DNA of 64,000 bases, taken from positions 682,001 to 746,000 of the forward strand of contig NZ_CP042305.1 of the NCBI RefSeq assembly GCF_007859675.1. The letters run 5' to 3'. This DNA is from Humibacter ginsenosidimutans (GTDB lineage: Bacteria > Actinomycetota > Actinomycetes > Actinomycetales > Microbacteriaceae). Numbering within the stretch: position 1 is the first letter of the stretch; each line of letters opens with the position of its first letter. This document shows, in pieces, positions 56,704 through 64,000 of this stretch. Position numbers and translations under genes: made by a program. The notes beneath the pieces were generated by a model. It was not told where the DNA came from. It saw only the letters and a program-made list of their open reading frames with translations, and did not search any database.

Positions 56704-57641
56704 CTCGAGGTGACGCGGAAATACACGATGGACAGGATGGCCAGGAACACGGCGAGCATGAGGCTGAGTGCGGTCGCCTGGCCGTACGCGCCGCCCAGCG
56801 ACTGAGTGAAGGCGTACTGGTAGATCAGCAGCAGAATCGTGGTCGTCGAGTTGACCGGTCCACCGCTGGTGAAGAGGAAGGGCTGCAGGAACACCTGCGC
56901 CGTGGCGATGATCTGCAGGATGAGCGTGATGAAGAGGATGCCCCGCAGCTGCGGCAGCGTCACGTGCCAGATCTTGCCCCAGATCGAGGCCCCATCGACC
57001 TCCGCGGCGTCGTAGAGGTCGGGCGACACCGACGTCAGTGCGGCGAGATAGATGATGATCGTGCCGCCCGCACCGGCCCACGTGGCTTCGAGCACCAGTG
57101 ATGGCATCGCTGTCGCGGCATCCTGGATCCAGGGCTGCGGCGGGATGCCCACCCAGCCGAGGATGGTGTTGAACACGCCGTCGGCGCTGGCATCGTAGAA
57201 GATCTTCCATAGCAGCACCGAGACCACCGGCGGGATCACCACCGGCAGATAGGCCAGCACGCTGTAGAAGCCCTTCATGCGTTTCACTTCGCTCATCAGC
57301 ACGGCGGCCACGAGTGGAATCGGATACCCGAACAGCAGGGCCAGCACGGCGAAGTAGGCGGTGTTGCGCACGGCGGTCCAGAACACCGGGTCTTGGAACA
57401 CCGCCACGAAGTTGTCCCAGCCGACGAAGACCGCCGGCGCGACGAGGTTGGTCTTCTGAAAGCTCATGACCACGGCTTCGACGATCGGAGTCCACGAGAA
57501 GACGCCGAAGATGATCAGCAGCGGCAGAAGAAAGAGAAGGGTGGTGAGCCCGCCGCGCTGCACCCAGGTGAGGGGATTGTGGCGGCGCTTCGGGCGTTCG
57601 GGACGTGCGCTTGTCGGTGTGACTGCGCTCTCAACGGTCAT
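56688..57641 (-). CDS. Sugar ABC transporter permease (MalF-like)
   Basis: A 317-residue permease, six helices, beginning VQRGGLTTLLFLLPLLIIFGVFSWTPIVEAVVMSF. The EAA loop is LYDAAEVDGASIWGKIWHVTLPQLRGILFI. It follows the binding-protein gene after 84 bases. With the MalG-like gene it forms the import channel. Confidence 0.93.
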   Translation of the reverse strand: MTVESAVTPTSARPERPKRRHNPLTWVQRGGLTTLLFLLPLLIIFGVFSWTPIVEAVVMSFQKTNLVAPAVFVGWDNFVAVFQDPVFWTAVRNTAYFAVLALLFGYPIPLVAAVLMSEVKRMKGFYSVLAYLPVVIPPVVSVLLWKIFYDASADGVFNTILGWVGIPPQPWIQDAATAMPSLVLEATWAGAGGTIIIYLAALTSVSPDLYDAAEVDGASIWGKIWHVTLPQLRGILFITLILQIIATAQVFLQPFLFTSGGPVNSTTTILLLIYQYAFTQSLGGAYGQATALSLMLAVFLAILSIVYFRVTSRWSDN

Positions 57642-57725
57642 CGGTGATTGCTCTCATGTGGCGGCGCACCGCCGGGTCGCCGACCGATTCGGCCGACGAC
57701 CCGGCTGCGTTCCTGTTCGATGCTG

Positions 57726-59108
57726 CTACTTGCTGTCCGCGTCGATCATGGCCTGGATCTTGGTATCCACACCCTTCAGCAACGTGTCGACGTCGGCGTT
57801 CTTGTTGGTCAGGACCGCCTGCACCACCGGATCGAGGGCCGCGTAGAGATCCTGGGTGTGCGCCGGGGGCTCCGGCACGATCTTCTGGTCGAAGATGCCG
57901 TCGGTGAACGGCTTCAGGTTCGCGACCGGAATGTTGTCGTACGGCTTGATCCACTCCTGGTTCTGTTCCCAGGTCGCCTTGTCGAACACCGGCAGAGTCG
58001 GGGCGTTCACGGCCTGCTTGCCCTTCGCGAGCGTCTTCGCGTTGTTCACCGCCGCCGTCTTGTCCACGGTCGGCTGCGTGCGGTAGAAGTCGATCCACTT
58101 CACCGCGGCAGCGACCTGGGCGGGCGAATCCTTCACGTTGACGACATCCACGTTGCCGCCGGAGAGGATTCCGGCGTTCGAATCGCTCGACAGCGGGAAG
58201 GTCGTGACGCCGTACTTGTTCTGATCGAAGCCGTTCGTCTGCATGAGCGAGCCGACCACGTCGGAGCCGCTCATGTACATCGCGATCTTGCCGGACGCGA
58301 AGCCCTGGTTGATGCCGGCCCAGTCCCAGAGGAAGTTGCTGCCCATGGCGTTGTCGTCCCAGCGCAGCTTCTTCAGCCAGGCAAGAGCCTGCTTGGTCGT
58401 CGCGTTGTCCGTGTCGACGGTCACCTTTCCGTCGGAACCGACCTTCTCCAGCCGTCCGCCGAGCGCCTGAACCGCGGTGGCCAGCTCCCACCCGCCGGTG
58501 CCGCCGCTGGTCATCTGCATGTAGCCGGCGACGCCAGGCACCTTCTGCGAGATGATCTTCGCGTCCTGCTCGATCTCGTCGAGAGTCGTCGGCGGCTTGT
58601 CGGGATCGAGGCCGGCCTGCTTGAAGATGTCACGGTTGTACGACAGGGCCATCGCGTACGGACCCCACGGGATGCCGTAGATGTGACCGTTGTTGCCCGT
58701 CGCGACGTCGAGAACGTTCTTGTTCCACTTCTTCGCCGTCGACGTCTGATCGAAGGGCTTGGTGATGTCGGCGAGCTGACCGTTGTTGGCGAGCGTCTTC
58801 GAGTCGGTGAACGGAACGTTGAACACGTCGGGCAGCGTGCCGCCCGCAAGTTCGGCCGCGAAGGTCGTGCTCGTCCACTGGTACTCGATGGCTTTGACCT
58901 TGATCTTCGGGTACTTCTTCTCGAACTGCTCGACCCGCTTGTGCAGGGCGCTCAGGGCGTCGGCGGTGGCGCCGGGCAGCACCGGTGCGACCACGAGATT
59001 GACGGTCCCGTCGTCGGAGCCGCCGCTGCTCGACGAGCATCCGCTGAGGATGCCCACGCCGACCAGGGCCGCGACCGCGACGGCCGCGATCTTTCCTGGT
59101 GACTTCAT
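57726..59108 (-). CDS. Sugar-binding lipoprotein of the ABC importer
   Basis: A 460-residue extracellular solute-binding protein of the family-1 sugar type. ATG 59108 has AAGGA seven bases upstream and gives a lipoprotein signal peptide ending at LSGC (Cys about residue 20). An upstream in-frame codon at 59174 only adds a polar stretch before it. Body motifs include NVPFTDSKTLANNGQLADITKPFD and GIPWGPYAMALSYNRDIFKQAGL. The GH13 gene directly upstream suggests an alpha-glucoside or malto-oligosaccharide ligand. Confidence 0.92.
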   Translation of the reverse strand: MKSPGKIAAVAVAALVGVGILSGCSSSSGGSDDGTVNLVVAPVLPGATADALSALHKRVEQFEKKYPKIKVKAIEYQWTSTTFAAELAGGTLPDVFNVPFTDSKTLANNGQLADITKPFDQTSTAKKWNKNVLDVATGNNGHIYGIPWGPYAMALSYNRDIFKQAGLDPDKPPTTLDEIEQDAKIISQKVPGVAGYMQMTSGGTGGWELATAVQALGGRLEKVGSDGKVTVDTDNATTKQALAWLKKLRWDDNAMGSNFLWDWAGINQGFASGKIAMYMSGSDVVGSLMQTNGFDQNKYGVTTFPLSSDSNAGILSGGNVDVVNVKDSPAQVAAAVKWIDFYRTQPTVDKTAAVNNAKTLAKGKQAVNAPTLPVFDKATWEQNQEWIKPYDNIPVANLKPFTDGIFDQKIVPEPPAHTQDLYAALDPVVQAVLTNKNADVDTLLKGVDTKIQAMIDADSK

Positions 59109-59166
59109 TGTCTTGTCCTTTCGAAGGTGTTCGGTGGGGTGTTTCACGTTGTTCCGTGCTCGGTGC

Positions 59167-60906
59167 TCAGGCACGGATCTCCGGCGGTACGTGCTGTGTT
59201 CGTAGCCATGCCGTGGAGTCTGGAGGCAGCAGACCGCCGTCGAGCGGGCTGCTGGAGAGGAGGATTCCGCCGTTCTCGGGCAATTCGATGCCGTGCGCGG
59301 ACAGGTTCGTGATGCTCAGGAACTCGCTGCCGCGTTCGAAGGCGAGCAGGCCCGCACCGAGATCGCGCCAGGCGAATCCGGTGTCGGATGCCCGGTTCAG
59401 CGTGCGGCGCATCCGCAGCGCCTGCCGGTAGAGCCAGAGCATCGACGAGGGGTCGGCCTGCTGTGCCTGCACCGTGAGCGACGCCCACTCCGCGGGCTGG
59501 GGCAGCCACGGAGTGGCCCTCGCGCCGTCGGGGCTGAACCCGAACGGTGACGCCGTTCCGCTCCAGGGCAGGGGCACGCGGCATCCATCGCGCCCCGGAT
59601 CGACGCCCCCTGAGCGGAAGTGCATCGGGTCTTCGAGAAGTTCCTCCGGAATCTCCTCAGCCTCGGGCAGTCCGAGCTCGTCGCCCTGGTAGATATAGAG
59701 CGCACCGGGCAGTGCCGCGGTGAGCAGCGCCGCGGCACGGGCACGTCGGGTGCCGACCGCCAGATCGGTGGGCGTTCCCGCACGCTTCTTCGCGAACGCG
59801 AACGACGAGTCGGCGCGACCGTAGCGCGTGACGGGGCGCGTCACGTCGTGGTTCGAGAGCACCCAGGTCGACGGAGCGTCCACAGGAGCGTGCGCCGCCA
59901 ATGTCGCGTCGATCGACTCGCGCAGCTCGGCAGCGTCCCACGGACGCGCCAGGAAGTCGAAGTTGAAGGCAGTGTGAAGCTCGTCGGCGCGCAGGTACTT
60001 CGCGAACCTGTCGATGTCGGGCAGCCAGATCTCGCCGACCAGCACCCGGGTGCCGGGATAGGAATCGGCGATCGCCCGCCACCCGCGGTAGATGTCGTGC
60101 AGTTCGTCTCTGTCCTGCGTGGGATGCTCGCCCGCGCCAGGTGTCGCAGGCACCTCGGGCAGGGAGTCGTCCTTCACCAGCAGCGCCGCGGAATCGATGC
60201 GCACGCCGCCGACGCCGCGATCGAACCAGAACCTCAGAACGTCCTCGTGCATACGGCGCACGTCGGGGTGATTCCAGTTCAGGTCGGGCTGCTGCGGGGT
60301 GAACAGGTGGAGATACCACTCCCCCGGCGTTCCATCGGGATTCGTCGTCCGGGTCCAGGTCTCACCCGAGAAGTTCGACTCCCACCGAGTGGGCATCTCG
60401 GCACCGTCGGCGCCCTTGCCCGCATGGAACCAGAACCGTTCCCGCTCCGGCGAGCCGGGTCCGGCCGCCAGAGCGGCCTGGAACCACGGATGCCGGTCGG
60501 AGATGTGGTTCGGCACCACGTCGATGATGGTGCGGATTCCGAGAGCGAGTGCATCCTGGATCAGTCTCTCGGCCTCCTCCAGAGTGCCGAATCTCGGATC
60601 GATCGATGTGTAGTCGGCAACGTCATAGCCGCCGTCCGCCAGCGGAGACGCGTACCAGGGCGTGAACCAGATCGCGTCAACGCCGAGGTCCTTCAGATAG
60701 CCGAGGTGCCTGCGCACACCGGCCAGGTCGCCGATGCCGTCGCCGTTGCCGTCGGCGAAGCTGCGCGGGTAGATCTGATAGATCGCCGCGCTGCGCCACC
60801 ACAGCGGGTCGTCGTTCGACGGCGTCGGGCGCCGGGCGGGGATGCCGTGCGGCGCGACATCGGTCTGGCGTGCCGTTGGCCGATCGGCGACGGAGGAGAC
60901 GTCCAC
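59167..60906 (-). CDS. GH13 alpha-glucosidase (oligo-1,6-glucosidase-like)
   Basis: A 579-residue cytoplasmic glycoside hydrolase. The (beta/alpha)8 barrel begins DPLWWRSAAIYQIYPRSFADGNGDGIGDLAG. The active site has DVVPNHISDRHPWF, nucleophile Asp in GVRIDSAALL, acid/base Glu in VLVGEIWLP and stabilising Asp in LSNHDVTRP. The domain after the barrel ends the protein without a signal peptide, so it acts on sugar imported by the adjacent transporter. GTG 60906 is preferred over an in-frame TTG 61044, since AAAGG lies about ten bases upstream and the longer N-terminus would cross the promoter. Confidence 0.92.
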   Translation of the reverse strand: MDVSSVADRPTARQTDVAPHGIPARRPTPSNDDPLWWRSAAIYQIYPRSFADGNGDGIGDLAGVRRHLGYLKDLGVDAIWFTPWYASPLADGGYDVADYTSIDPRFGTLEEAERLIQDALALGIRTIIDVVPNHISDRHPWFQAALAAGPGSPERERFWFHAGKGADGAEMPTRWESNFSGETWTRTTNPDGTPGEWYLHLFTPQQPDLNWNHPDVRRMHEDVLRFWFDRGVGGVRIDSAALLVKDDSLPEVPATPGAGEHPTQDRDELHDIYRGWRAIADSYPGTRVLVGEIWLPDIDRFAKYLRADELHTAFNFDFLARPWDAAELRESIDATLAAHAPVDAPSTWVLSNHDVTRPVTRYGRADSSFAFAKKRAGTPTDLAVGTRRARAAALLTAALPGALYIYQGDELGLPEAEEIPEELLEDPMHFRSGGVDPGRDGCRVPLPWSGTASPFGFSPDGARATPWLPQPAEWASLTVQAQQADPSSMLWLYRQALRMRRTLNRASDTGFAWRDLGAGLLAFERGSEFLSITNLSAHGIELPENGGILLSSSPLDGGLLPPDSTAWLRTQHVPPEIRA

Positions 60907-61015
60907 GCAGAGCTGCCTTTCCAGGGTCGGCGGCAGCCGGCCGAGCGAGGCGGCGGTGCCGAGAAAACGGGTGCGATCGCCGGTCTGTTCGGGGTTCGAT
61001 CCCGGCGCTGACCCA

Positions 61016-61044
61016 AAAGTAGCTATCTCGACAAAATGACGCAA
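61016..61044 (-). promoter_or_regulatory. Promoter of the GH13-transporter operon with overlapping LacI-site candidate
   Basis: A -35-like TTGCGT at 61039-61044 and a -10 TACTTT at 61016-61021 are separated by 17 bases on the minus strand. The -35 lies inside GTTCTTGCGT, which recurs at the LacI gene promoter. Further CTTGCGY-like copies lie just upstream (61068-61095). This resembles the CTTGCAG heptamers tied to MalR-type LacI regulators in Streptomyces. Confidence 0.55.
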
Positions 61045-61110
61045 GAACTAAACAAAGAGTAATTGGCTTGCGCACTCTTGCGTGTCATTGCGCGCCACGC
61101 GGGCGAAGGA

Positions 61111-62117
61111 TCAGTGCGCAACCGGCCCCGTGGATGCCCGCACGACGAGCTCCGGTTCGAACAGGAACTCGTCGATCGACGGACGTTCTCCGATCATCTG
61201 CGCCGTCAGCAGCTCCATCACCATGCGCCCCATCGGCTCGATGGGCTGCCGAACGGTGGTCAACGGCGGCTCCACGCATCCCATCAGCGCGGAGTCGTCG
61301 TATCCGACGACCGAGACATCCTGCGGCACCCTGAGGCCCGCGCGCCGCACGGCCCTGATGACGCCGAGCGCCAGCGGGTCGCTCGCGCACACGATGGCCG
61401 TCACCCCCGTCGACAGCAGTTTGGCCGCTGCAGCCTGCCCGGCCTCGAGCGAGTACAGGGAACGTACGACGAGCGAATCGTCGAAGTCGACGGATGCCCC
61501 GGTCAGCTCGTCCTTCGCCGCCTGGTACTTGCGCGCCGACGGCACGTGGTCGCGCGGGCCGAGCACGAACCCGATGCGCGTGTGCCCCAGTTGGAGCAGG
61601 TGTCGCACGGCGAGCTGCGTGGCGACCCCGTCGTCGCACGACACGGTCGGGAAGCCGATTCCCTCGATCGGCGCACTCACGAGCACTGTGGGGAGGTCGA
61701 CTTCGCGCAGCTTCTCGTAGTGGTCGTGAGCGGCGAGCTCCTGCGTGTAGAGCCCTCCAGCGAACACGACGCCCGAGACCTGCTGCTGCAGGAGCAGGTC
61801 GATGTAGTCGGCCTCGGTGACGCCGCCAGCGGTCTGTGTGCAGAGCACCGGCGTATAGCCGTTCTGTGCAAGGGCACCCCCGACAACCTCGGCGAACGCC
61901 GGGAAGATCGGATTGGAGAGTTCCGGGAGCACGAGCCCGACCAGCCGAGCACGCTCCCCCTGAGCTTGGTCGGACGTTCGTAGCCCAACACGTCCAGTGC
62001 GGTCAGCACCGCCTGCCGCGTGGCATCGCTCACGCCGGGCTTCTCGTTGAGCACACGACTCACCGTCGCCTCGCTCACTCCGACTTTGCGTGCCACCTCG
62101 GCCAGCCGTTTCGCCAT
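61111..62117 (-). CDS. LacI-family transcriptional regulator, apparent -1 frameshift
   Basis: A repressor of about 335 residues after correction. ATG 62117 begins MAKRLAEVARKVGVSEATVSRVLNEKPGVSD (the helix-turn-helix and hinge). The ligand domain LVGLVLPELSNPIFPAFAEVV lies in another frame, and the two join as KLRGERARLVGLVLPEL if the five-base run at 61956-61960 had six. Later motifs ICASDPLALG and VGYDDSALMGCVEPPLTTVRQP are intact. The gene precedes the GH13-transporter operon and probably represses it when the inducing sugar is absent. Confidence 0.9.
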
Positions 62118-62123
62118 GCCTCG

Positions 62124-62154
62124 ATCATACGCAAGGCATTGCAGTTCAACGCAA
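62124..62154 (-). promoter_or_regulatory. LacI gene promoter (leaderless) with candidate operators
   Basis: TATGAT at 62124-62129 lies six bases upstream of ATG 62117. TTGCGT at 62149-62154 is 19 bases further up, within GTTCTTGCGT, the same ten bases found at the glucosidase promoter. A palindrome GCAAGGCATTGC (62131-62142) lies between -35 and -10. Binding here would give autoregulation. Confidence 0.6.
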
Positions 62155-62212
62155 GAACCAGACATCCACCGACCCGAATTACTGCGACACCCGGATCACG
62201 GCGCCCATGCGC

Positions 62213-62218
62213 TTAGAT
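62213..62218 (+). promoter_or_regulatory. Possible -10 box of the UbiA-like gene
   Basis: TTAGAT lies six bases upstream of ATG 62225. It is a looser match than the TANNNT boxes elsewhere. Confidence 0.35.
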
Positions 62219-62224
62219 GTCTCC

Positions 62225-63082
62225 ATGCCGAAGGCGGTGAAGGCGCTCGCCATGGCGAGCCACCCCGGCCCTGCTCTCGTGGTGACCGCCGTCGCCGTGC
62301 TGCTCGGCGTGGGGATCGGATCCCCTCCACCGATGCTCGCCCTCCTGGGTGGCGCTCTGCTCAGCGATCAGCTCTCGGTCGGCTGGTGCAACGACGCCGT
62401 CGATGCGCCTCGCGACCGGGCGGTGGCGCGCCGGGACAAGCCTGTGGCGCAAGGGCTCATCTCCCGGAGAACCGTGGCGGTCGCCGCACTGAGCGCGTTC
62501 GCCGTCGCACTTCTTCTCACCGTCCCGCTCGGCGCTGCCGCGCTGATCACGCACGCTGTCGCACTGCTCAGTGCCTGGAGCTACAACCTGTGGCTCAAGC
62601 GCACGCCGGCGTCGGTCATCCCCTACATGGTGAGCTTCGGGCTGCTCCCGGCCATCGTGACGCTTGCGAACCCCGAGCCCAGGTGGCCGGCGTGGTGGGC
62701 CACCGTCGCCGGATGCCTGTTCGGCGCCGCCGCCCACTTCACAAACGTGCTCCCCGACCTCGAAGAGGACAGCGCGACCGGGGTTCGCGGGCTGGGACAC
62801 CTCCTCGGACCCCGCGTCGGCGGTCTCGTCTCCTTCGCGCTGCTCGGCCTCGCAGCGGTGGTCATCGGGTGGGGCGCCGTCGGCGACGGTCTTCAGGGCT
62901 GGCCGGCCTACGTGGTGATCATCGCGGCAGCCGTGACCATATCGGTCGCTGCCTTCGGCACGCTCCTCACGGTGCGTGGCGTGCGCACGCGATTGCTCAT
63001 GCGGCTCATCATGGGCAGCGCGGTGCTCGAGGTCATCGCCCTCGTCGCTGCCGGGTCTGTGCTGTCGGGACCGTCCTTGTAG
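62225..63082 (+). CDS. UbiA-family prenyltransferase
   Basis: A 285-residue membrane prenyltransferase with eight or nine helices. The first acidic prenyl-diphosphate site reads WCNDAVDAPRDRAVARRDKP, the family NDxxDxxxD/KxRP pattern. The second is NVLPDLEEDSATGVRGL, matching DxxxDxxxG. The acceptor (a quinone head group, heme or lipid) cannot be read. ATG 62225 is chosen because the family begins just before helix 1 and a -10-like box lies upstream; ATG 62207 is in frame. Its 3' end overlaps the convergent MFS gene by about 50 bases. Confidence 0.86.
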   Translation: MPKAVKALAMASHPGPALVVTAVAVLLGVGIGSPPPMLALLGGALLSDQLSVGWCNDAVDAPRDRAVARRDKPVAQGLISRRTVAVAALSAFAVALLLTVPLGAAALITHAVALLSAWSYNLWLKRTPASVIPYMVSFGLLPAIVTLANPEPRWPAWWATVAGCLFGAAAHFTNVLPDLEEDSATGVRGLGHLLGPRVGGLVSFALLGLAAVVIGWGAVGDGLQGWPAYVVIIAAAVTISVAAFGTLLTVRGVRTRLLMRLIMGSAVLEVIALVAAGSVLSGPSL

Positions 63083-64000
63083 GAATCGACGCGACCTGCC
63101 CTGTCGTCGAGGTCGGAAGCGCTTGCCGTGCGGCAGCAGTGTCGGGATGACGGCGATTGACGATGCCGATCGCCGAGACGACTCCCCCTGCCACGAGCAG
63201 CATGACGCAGACCAGCAGGATCCGGCGCAGCCCCTGCTGTCCGAGAGGTCCTGCGATGATCACTCCTGCGAAGGCCACTGCGACCAGTCCGCCGATGCGC
63301 GACACCGCGTTGTTGACGGCAGAGCCGACACCGGCGTGCTCGGCCGGAATCGATCCGAGGATGGCCGCGGTCAGCGGAGCGACGGTGATGGAGAGCCCGA
63401 GACCGAAGAGCAGGATGCCGGGCAGCACCTGCAGCCAGTAGTCGACGTGCGTGCCCATCGTCAGCATCAGCGCGTAACCACCGGCCGCCACGATGGGGCC
63501 GACGGACATGAACAGGCGCGGCCCGTACTTGCCGGAGAGCGCACCGAACCGGCCGGACAACGCGAGCATCACGACCGTCGACGGAATCAGAGCCAGGCCG
63601 GCCAGCGTCGCGGGCCATCCCGCCACTTCCTGCAGGTAGATGCCCACGATCAGCGTGCCGAGTGAGAGCGCGGCGTAGATCACGAGCGTGGCGAGATTGC
63701 CCACGCCGAAATTGCGAACGCGGAAGAGACCGAACGGCAGCATGGGCTGTCCCGACCGCAGCTCGACGATCGCGAACGCGGCGAGGCACAGGCATCCCGC
63801 CAGGCCGACCCCCCAGACCAGAGGGTCGGACCAGCCCACCTGGCCTTGTTCGATGAGCGCGAAGACGACACCGCCGAGTCCCAGCGCACCGAGCGCCGCC
63901 CCCGCGTAGTCGATGTGGCCGTGAGCATGTTCGCCCTCCAGCTTCACGCGCCAGAGGATGACGATGGTCACCGCGATGGGCAGCGGGTTGATCGCGAACA
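63033..64000 (-). CDS. MFS exporter (DHA2/EmrB-QacA type), N-terminus beyond window
   Basis: The frame continues past the right edge (FAINPLPIAVTIVILWRV precedes the first available start), so only the last 322 residues are seen. They span helices about 6-14: LGALGLGGVVFALIEQG, LATLVIYAALSLGTLIVGIYLQEVAGWPATLAGLALIPS, and GLGLSITVAPLTAAILGSIPAEHAGVGSAVNNAVSRIGG, the typical DHA2 motif. It likely exports drugs or other small molecules by proton antiport. The C-terminal 40 residues are basic and low-complexity. Confidence 0.9.
   Translation of the reverse strand, partial: FAINPLPIAVTIVILWRVKLEGEHAHGHIDYAGAALGALGLGGVVFALIEQGQVGWSDPLVWGVGLAGCLCLAAFAIVELRSGQPMLPFGLFRVRNFGVGNLATLVIYAALSLGTLIVGIYLQEVAGWPATLAGLALIPSTVVMLALSGRFGALSGKYGPRLFMSVGPIVAAGGYALMLTMGTHVDYWLQVLPGILLFGLGLSITVAPLTAAILGSIPAEHAGVGSAVNNAVSRIGGLVAVAFAGVIIAGPLGQQGLRRILLVCVMLLVAGGVVSAIGIVNRRHPDTAAARQALPTSTTGQVASIPTRTVPTAQTRQRRGR

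Overview
The window is high-GC, gene-dense actinobacterial chromosome. Gene content and order (def; dnaG-dgt-dusB; recO-uppS; leuA; hrcA-dnaJ-rsmE-phoH-ybeY-era; hemW-lepA-rpsT-holA-comEC-comEA-leuS) point to the Micrococcales, most likely Microbacteriaceae. I see no prophage, insertion sequence, CRISPR array or rRNA. This is mostly core chromosome with a transport and sugar-use block at the right end.

Layout. 1-8500: a partial DUF1254-type protein, a CAU tRNA, a GT4 glycosyltransferase, a DMT permease, peptide deformylase, a NarL-type two-component pair, a rhodanese, tRNA-Asn and an orphan ABC ATPase. 8500-17260: dnaG-dgt-dusB, a YbaK deacylase, a DsbA/FrnE protein with a tiny cysteine partner gene, a small kinase, uppS-recO and a UPF0126/TRIC membrane protein. 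17260-26000: leuA with a leucine leader and an APH-like kinase, an FAH hydrolase, an alpha/beta hydrolase, and an ABC exporter with its own two-component system. 26000-38100: the era-to-hrcA RNA/heat-shock cluster with a CIRCE element, three Pro/Gln-rich membrane proteins, hemW and a DUF1990 protein. 38250-49260: lepA, rpsT, holA, comEC, comEA, leuS, pabB. 49290-53400: a betaine/osmolyte ABC operon and a TetR regulator. 53500-64000: an App1-type phosphatase, a winged-helix protein, a sugar ABC operon with a GH13 glucosidase and a LacI regulator, a UbiA prenyltransferase and a partial MFS exporter.

Three things stand out. First, leuA carries a short leucine-rich leader ORF followed by two mutually exclusive hairpins, one of which hides the leuA ribosome binding site; this reads as a leucine-responsive translational attenuator. 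Second, four conserved genes (uppS, phoH, a membrane protein and the LacI regulator) are each broken by one base in a G/C run, two by an extra base and two by a missing one, which looks like a sequencing-error signature. Third, at least 14 start codons lie 6 or 7 bases downstream of a TANNNT -10 box, so leaderless transcription appears common here and fixes several otherwise ambiguous starts. In addition, the word GGATGCC/GGCATCC is repeated far more often than base composition predicts.
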